Source of the DNA: Styela clava | Lineage: Eukaryota > Chordata > Ascidiacea > Stolidobranchia > Styelidae | Direction: 5' to 3' | Assembly (NCBI RefSeq): GCF_964204865.1 | Contig: NC_135252.1 | Coordinates: 13,971,383-14,035,382, forward strand | DNA: 64,000 nt | Part shown: positions 61,320-64,000 of the stretch, one piece after another | How the letters are laid out: every line of letters starts with the position of its first letter | Position numbering within the stretch: position 1 is the first letter of the stretch | Position numbers and translations under genes: made by a program | Notes under the pieces: generated by a model | Told to the model about the DNA's origin: nothing | The model's database searches: none | What the model saw: only the letters and a program-made list of their open reading frames with translations

Positions 61320-63840
61320 TCATGTTTTCTTGTGAGACTCAAGAAATTGCATGATTATGGTGCGAAGAGCTTGGTTTGGAACAAGATTCCTTGATGTGAG
61401 TTTTTTGTTTGTCATCGGGCTTGTCACACTCCCACGTCTGAACCAATTTTCAATTTCTGTTCGTTCATAGGAAAATCCATCTGTAACAAAAATAAATCAA
61501 GGATCAATAACACAAAGGCATGTGCATGAATTATCCATTAACGCTTTCTTTTATAATCAGTTCATCTTTTAAATTTTTTTTATGTATAAAGCAAAACATG
61601 TGTGCCAGTATGCCAGAGTAGCAGACAGGCGTTTTCAAACCCAAGTTTTGGACCCTAGAGCAGAGAGGCTAGTCAAGAAGCTTTCGAACACTAAACTTAA
61701 TATCTCTCTTTCCTCTAATTTAAATGATCTCATATCCAAGCCGATAAGTCACTGCAGTCGTGATATTATCACATGATAGCCGTATACATGCATATTAGTC
61801 CCAGAGTAAGCAAATTTTTTTGACCTCTATAAATATGAGATAGATTTCAGCCTGTGAAATACCTCACTGTATTGAAAATTGGAATGGATGGAATGAATAA
61901 TAATGATTGAATAAAATAATTCGTGCTATGATATAAAACAGCGTCCTAACATTTGCGGCGGAACGAGGGAGTGTTTTTGAAATTTATGCAAATTTCGGTG
62001 TTTTTTGGGTGGTAAGAGAAGACATATTATGCCTTCCATCTATCAAAGTATTTTGAGTTAGATCACAAAATTGCTACAGCAACATTATGCTATTGTTTGC
62101 CAACCACGAAGCGGTAACAGTAAAGGATTTAGCGAATATTTCTATTTTTTATCACGGTTTGAAGTTTCAACTCCCAGGAAAAAAATGCCTTTTTTCTATC
62201 CGGTTTGTGACTCAGACCACCACTTTTAAAAAAAACTTTTATTTTCAATCGCCAATTGCAAGCTCTTTAAATAAGCTTTCCAACGAGCCGTCAGTGGGCA
62301 GCAGAGGATCATTAGTTTTTCGCTAGTCGATCGATTAGTTGTGGGGGTACAAATGCATAAAATCGACGTAGCAAATACGATTATTTAATAAAAAATAAAA
62401 ATCGCATGGAAAGGGTTAAATATAATCAAAAATGTCAAGAATAAAACTATTTCCAGAGCAGGAACCAGAAATGCTGATTTAATGAAACGATAGTTTAATG
62501 AAAATGCCATCGCAAATGATGAGCCTACAAATTTGAATTTTTTTGCGAAAAGCATAAATAAAACTATTTCCAGAGCAGGAACCAGATGAAATGTGAAATG
62601 CTGATTTAATGAAATGATAGTTTAATGAAAATGCCACTGCAAATGATGAGCATACAAATTTGAAATTTTTCGCGAAAAGCATAAATAAATCTTATTGTAG
62701 TACCCATATTACACAATGGCAAAATTTATGTTGCAAACTTACCAGGTGCCAGTACCGGATCAAGCATGACCTCTCTTGATATTGGACAAAGATATTCATC
62801 AGGAATACTGCTGTCATCTGAAAAAAAACACAATGAACATTTAGGTATTTTCCAGGATAAAAAAATTTTCTGGCAAATTGTGAAAGATGTTTGCAAAGAT
62901 TTCAGGTCACCACAAACTAGATACATACAAAAACAGCATGCCAGAACTGTTAGGTTTTGTTTTTGCCTCAATTCAATTTCACTGAGACCTTATTGGAAGT
63001 ATGTTCCCCCTATGGCAGACCAACCTGCTGCCAACAAAATGATAATCTTTCTCATGCTATTTTTCGAAGAAGGCTGCTAGTCAATAGTATTTCTTTTTCA
63101 GAAATAAACACTAGATGCATTGAAAGTTCATTTTGTGATCATGAATAAACATCTTTAATTCTTTAGCATAGATATATAATCTATTTGATGCTACAAATGG
63201 ATTAATAGCAGGAGGGGTGGGCAAGGTTTTTGAATCAGGGGCTAAAAACTTTACCCACCTAGACTGGCGGGCCATGTAAGTGTAATGTAAAAAGTTACAT
63301 TTTATGAACAATATTTACAGTGTTACAAAGTAAAAGTGGAAAACATCAAGCCTTGGCCAAAACTAAATTAACCGCAATCTCAACAAATTCCTTGAGCTAT
63401 TTTTAGCTGAAACATCAAAATTTGATTTTAGTTTGGTTTTGGCAGCATAAGGCGGGCCGGATTGAATTACCCAACGAGCCGGATTTGGCCCGCGGCCAGT
63501 ACCTCGCCCATGTCTGATCTAGAATCATAAAAAAAGATTCACATACCTATATTAAGCTTTGGCGACGCCCTTACTGAAGGTGTGACAGCAGGAGTGGTAA
63601 AGATCGGTGCAGTCGTAGCTTGTAGAAATACAGGATTGCCGTTCTGTACAACTGGAAGTAGATTGGCATTGAGAAATTTAGCTAAGAACAGTCTCAGAAT
63701 TAAAAAATCTTAGAACTTAATAATCATGTTCAAATAAATACCTGGGTTTGGCTGTACAAATGTTGTAGAACTGGTTGATGTATCTTTAGTCTGAAGTGTT
63801 TTAATTCCTCGTAATATCTTGTTTCTATGTCCAAGGGGAG
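61320..63840 (-). CDS. WDSUB1: SAM and U-box protein, WDSUB1-like, 5' part outside window
   Basis: Four 3' exons in coding order: 63840-63742, 63651-63547, 62817-62743 and 61480-61320, all phase 1, 440 nt. The first ends a SAM domain (APLGHRNKILRGIKTLQ). The second encodes a Ser/Thr/Pro-rich linker. The last two form a complete U-box: IPDEYLCPISREVMLDPVLA, then DGFSYERTEIENWF, TSPMTNKKL, and NQALRTIIMQFLESHKKT at the stop. U-boxes recruit E2 enzymes for ubiquitin transfer. SAM followed by a C-terminal U-box is the WDSUB1 arrangement, and the protein ends where WDSUB1 does. The N-terminal WD repeats would lie beyond position 64000. The linker is longer than in vertebrate WDSUB1, so orthology is likely but not proven. 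Confidence 0.82.
62441..62688. repeat. 117-bp tandem duplication in the last SAM/U-box intron
   Basis: Copies begin at 62441 and 62558 with ataaaactatttccagagca. The second has a short extra segment (gaaatgt). They share tttaatgaaaatgcca, gcaaatgatgag and cgaaaagcataaat. The divergence is low, so the duplication is recent. Confidence 0.9.
63209..63516. mobile_element. hAT-like MITE in the SAM/U-box gene intron
   Basis: The left end CAGGAGGGGTGGGCAAGGTT and the reversed right end CAGACATGGGCGAGGTACTG are imperfect inverted repeats. Subterminal ggcgggcc and ggcccgcgg blocks are present. The flanking octamers attaatag and atctagaa do not match well, so the exact ends are uncertain. Confidence 0.65.
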
Positions 63841-63978
63841 CTAAAAATGATGGGTTCTGCTTAATATATCTTTCTATTTTTGATATTTAAATAATGATCC
63901 AAAGGTGTAAGCAATTCTGAAGCAAAACCGACACTGCAATAACACTATCAAGGCAAAAAAGACTTCAATGGCATAAAC

Positions 63979-64000
63979 CAGTGGGTCACAAACTTTTCAA
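63979..64000. mobile_element. Left end of a hAT-like element, cut by the window
   Basis: CAGTGGGTCACAAACTTTTC is a typical hAT-like terminal sequence, similar to the start of the 2315-3496 element. The remainder lies beyond the window. Confidence 0.4.

Overview
The window looks like an animal (metazoan) nuclear genome. Every multi-exon gene has GT-AG introns, the base composition is AT-rich, the proteins are animal orthologues (peroxisomal acyl-CoA oxidase, POMT1, CEP44, BTBD19, a SAM/U-box protein), and the space between exons is full of short DNA transposons and tRNA-derived SINEs. An invertebrate deuterostome such as a tunicate would fit the compact genes and short introns, but I cannot fix the taxon from sequence alone. 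There are no bacterial operons, rRNA genes or CRISPR arrays.

Layout from left to right. 1-5966: intergenic, with a nearly perfect 250-bp tandem duplication and a 1.2-kb hAT-like element. 5967-10173 (+): a five-exon Golgi carbohydrate sulfotransferase. 12015-28649 (-): a complete 15-exon acyl-CoA oxidase 1 gene (666 aa, ending in the peroxisomal signal SKL). Its introns hold three hAT-type elements, including a 4.3-kb one with a perfect 8-bp target duplication and an internal 105-bp satellite. 28650-34464: SINEs, an inverted-repeat element and a 1.0-kb hAT element with a perfect target duplication. 34465-40933 (+): a 12-exon POMT1 (673 aa). 41-44 kb: a MITE and a duplicated block containing SINEs. 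44288-45598 (-): an intronless CEP44. 47.2-47.6 kb: a SINE nested inside another SINE. 48473-49351 (+): an intronless BTBD19. 51.2 kb: a hAT MITE with a perfect target duplication. 53594-59879 (+): a gene of unknown function (about 390 aa, four coding exons), with a long perfect hairpin and a possible small secreted-peptide ORF in its first intron. 61320-63840 (-): the 3' part of a SAM/U-box gene (WDSUB1-like) whose 5' end lies outside the window.

The genes do not form a functional cluster: they serve sulfation and O-mannosylation in the secretory pathway, peroxisomal beta-oxidation, centrioles, and ubiquitin-related functions. Exon boundaries were placed by hand from splice-site consensus, reading phase and family similarity. 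For ACOX1, POMT1, the sulfotransferase and the unknown gene, the exon lengths sum to exact multiples of three with no internal stop, which supports the models. The strongest non-genic signal is repeated colonisation by several distinct hAT families, which together occupy about 10 kb of the window.
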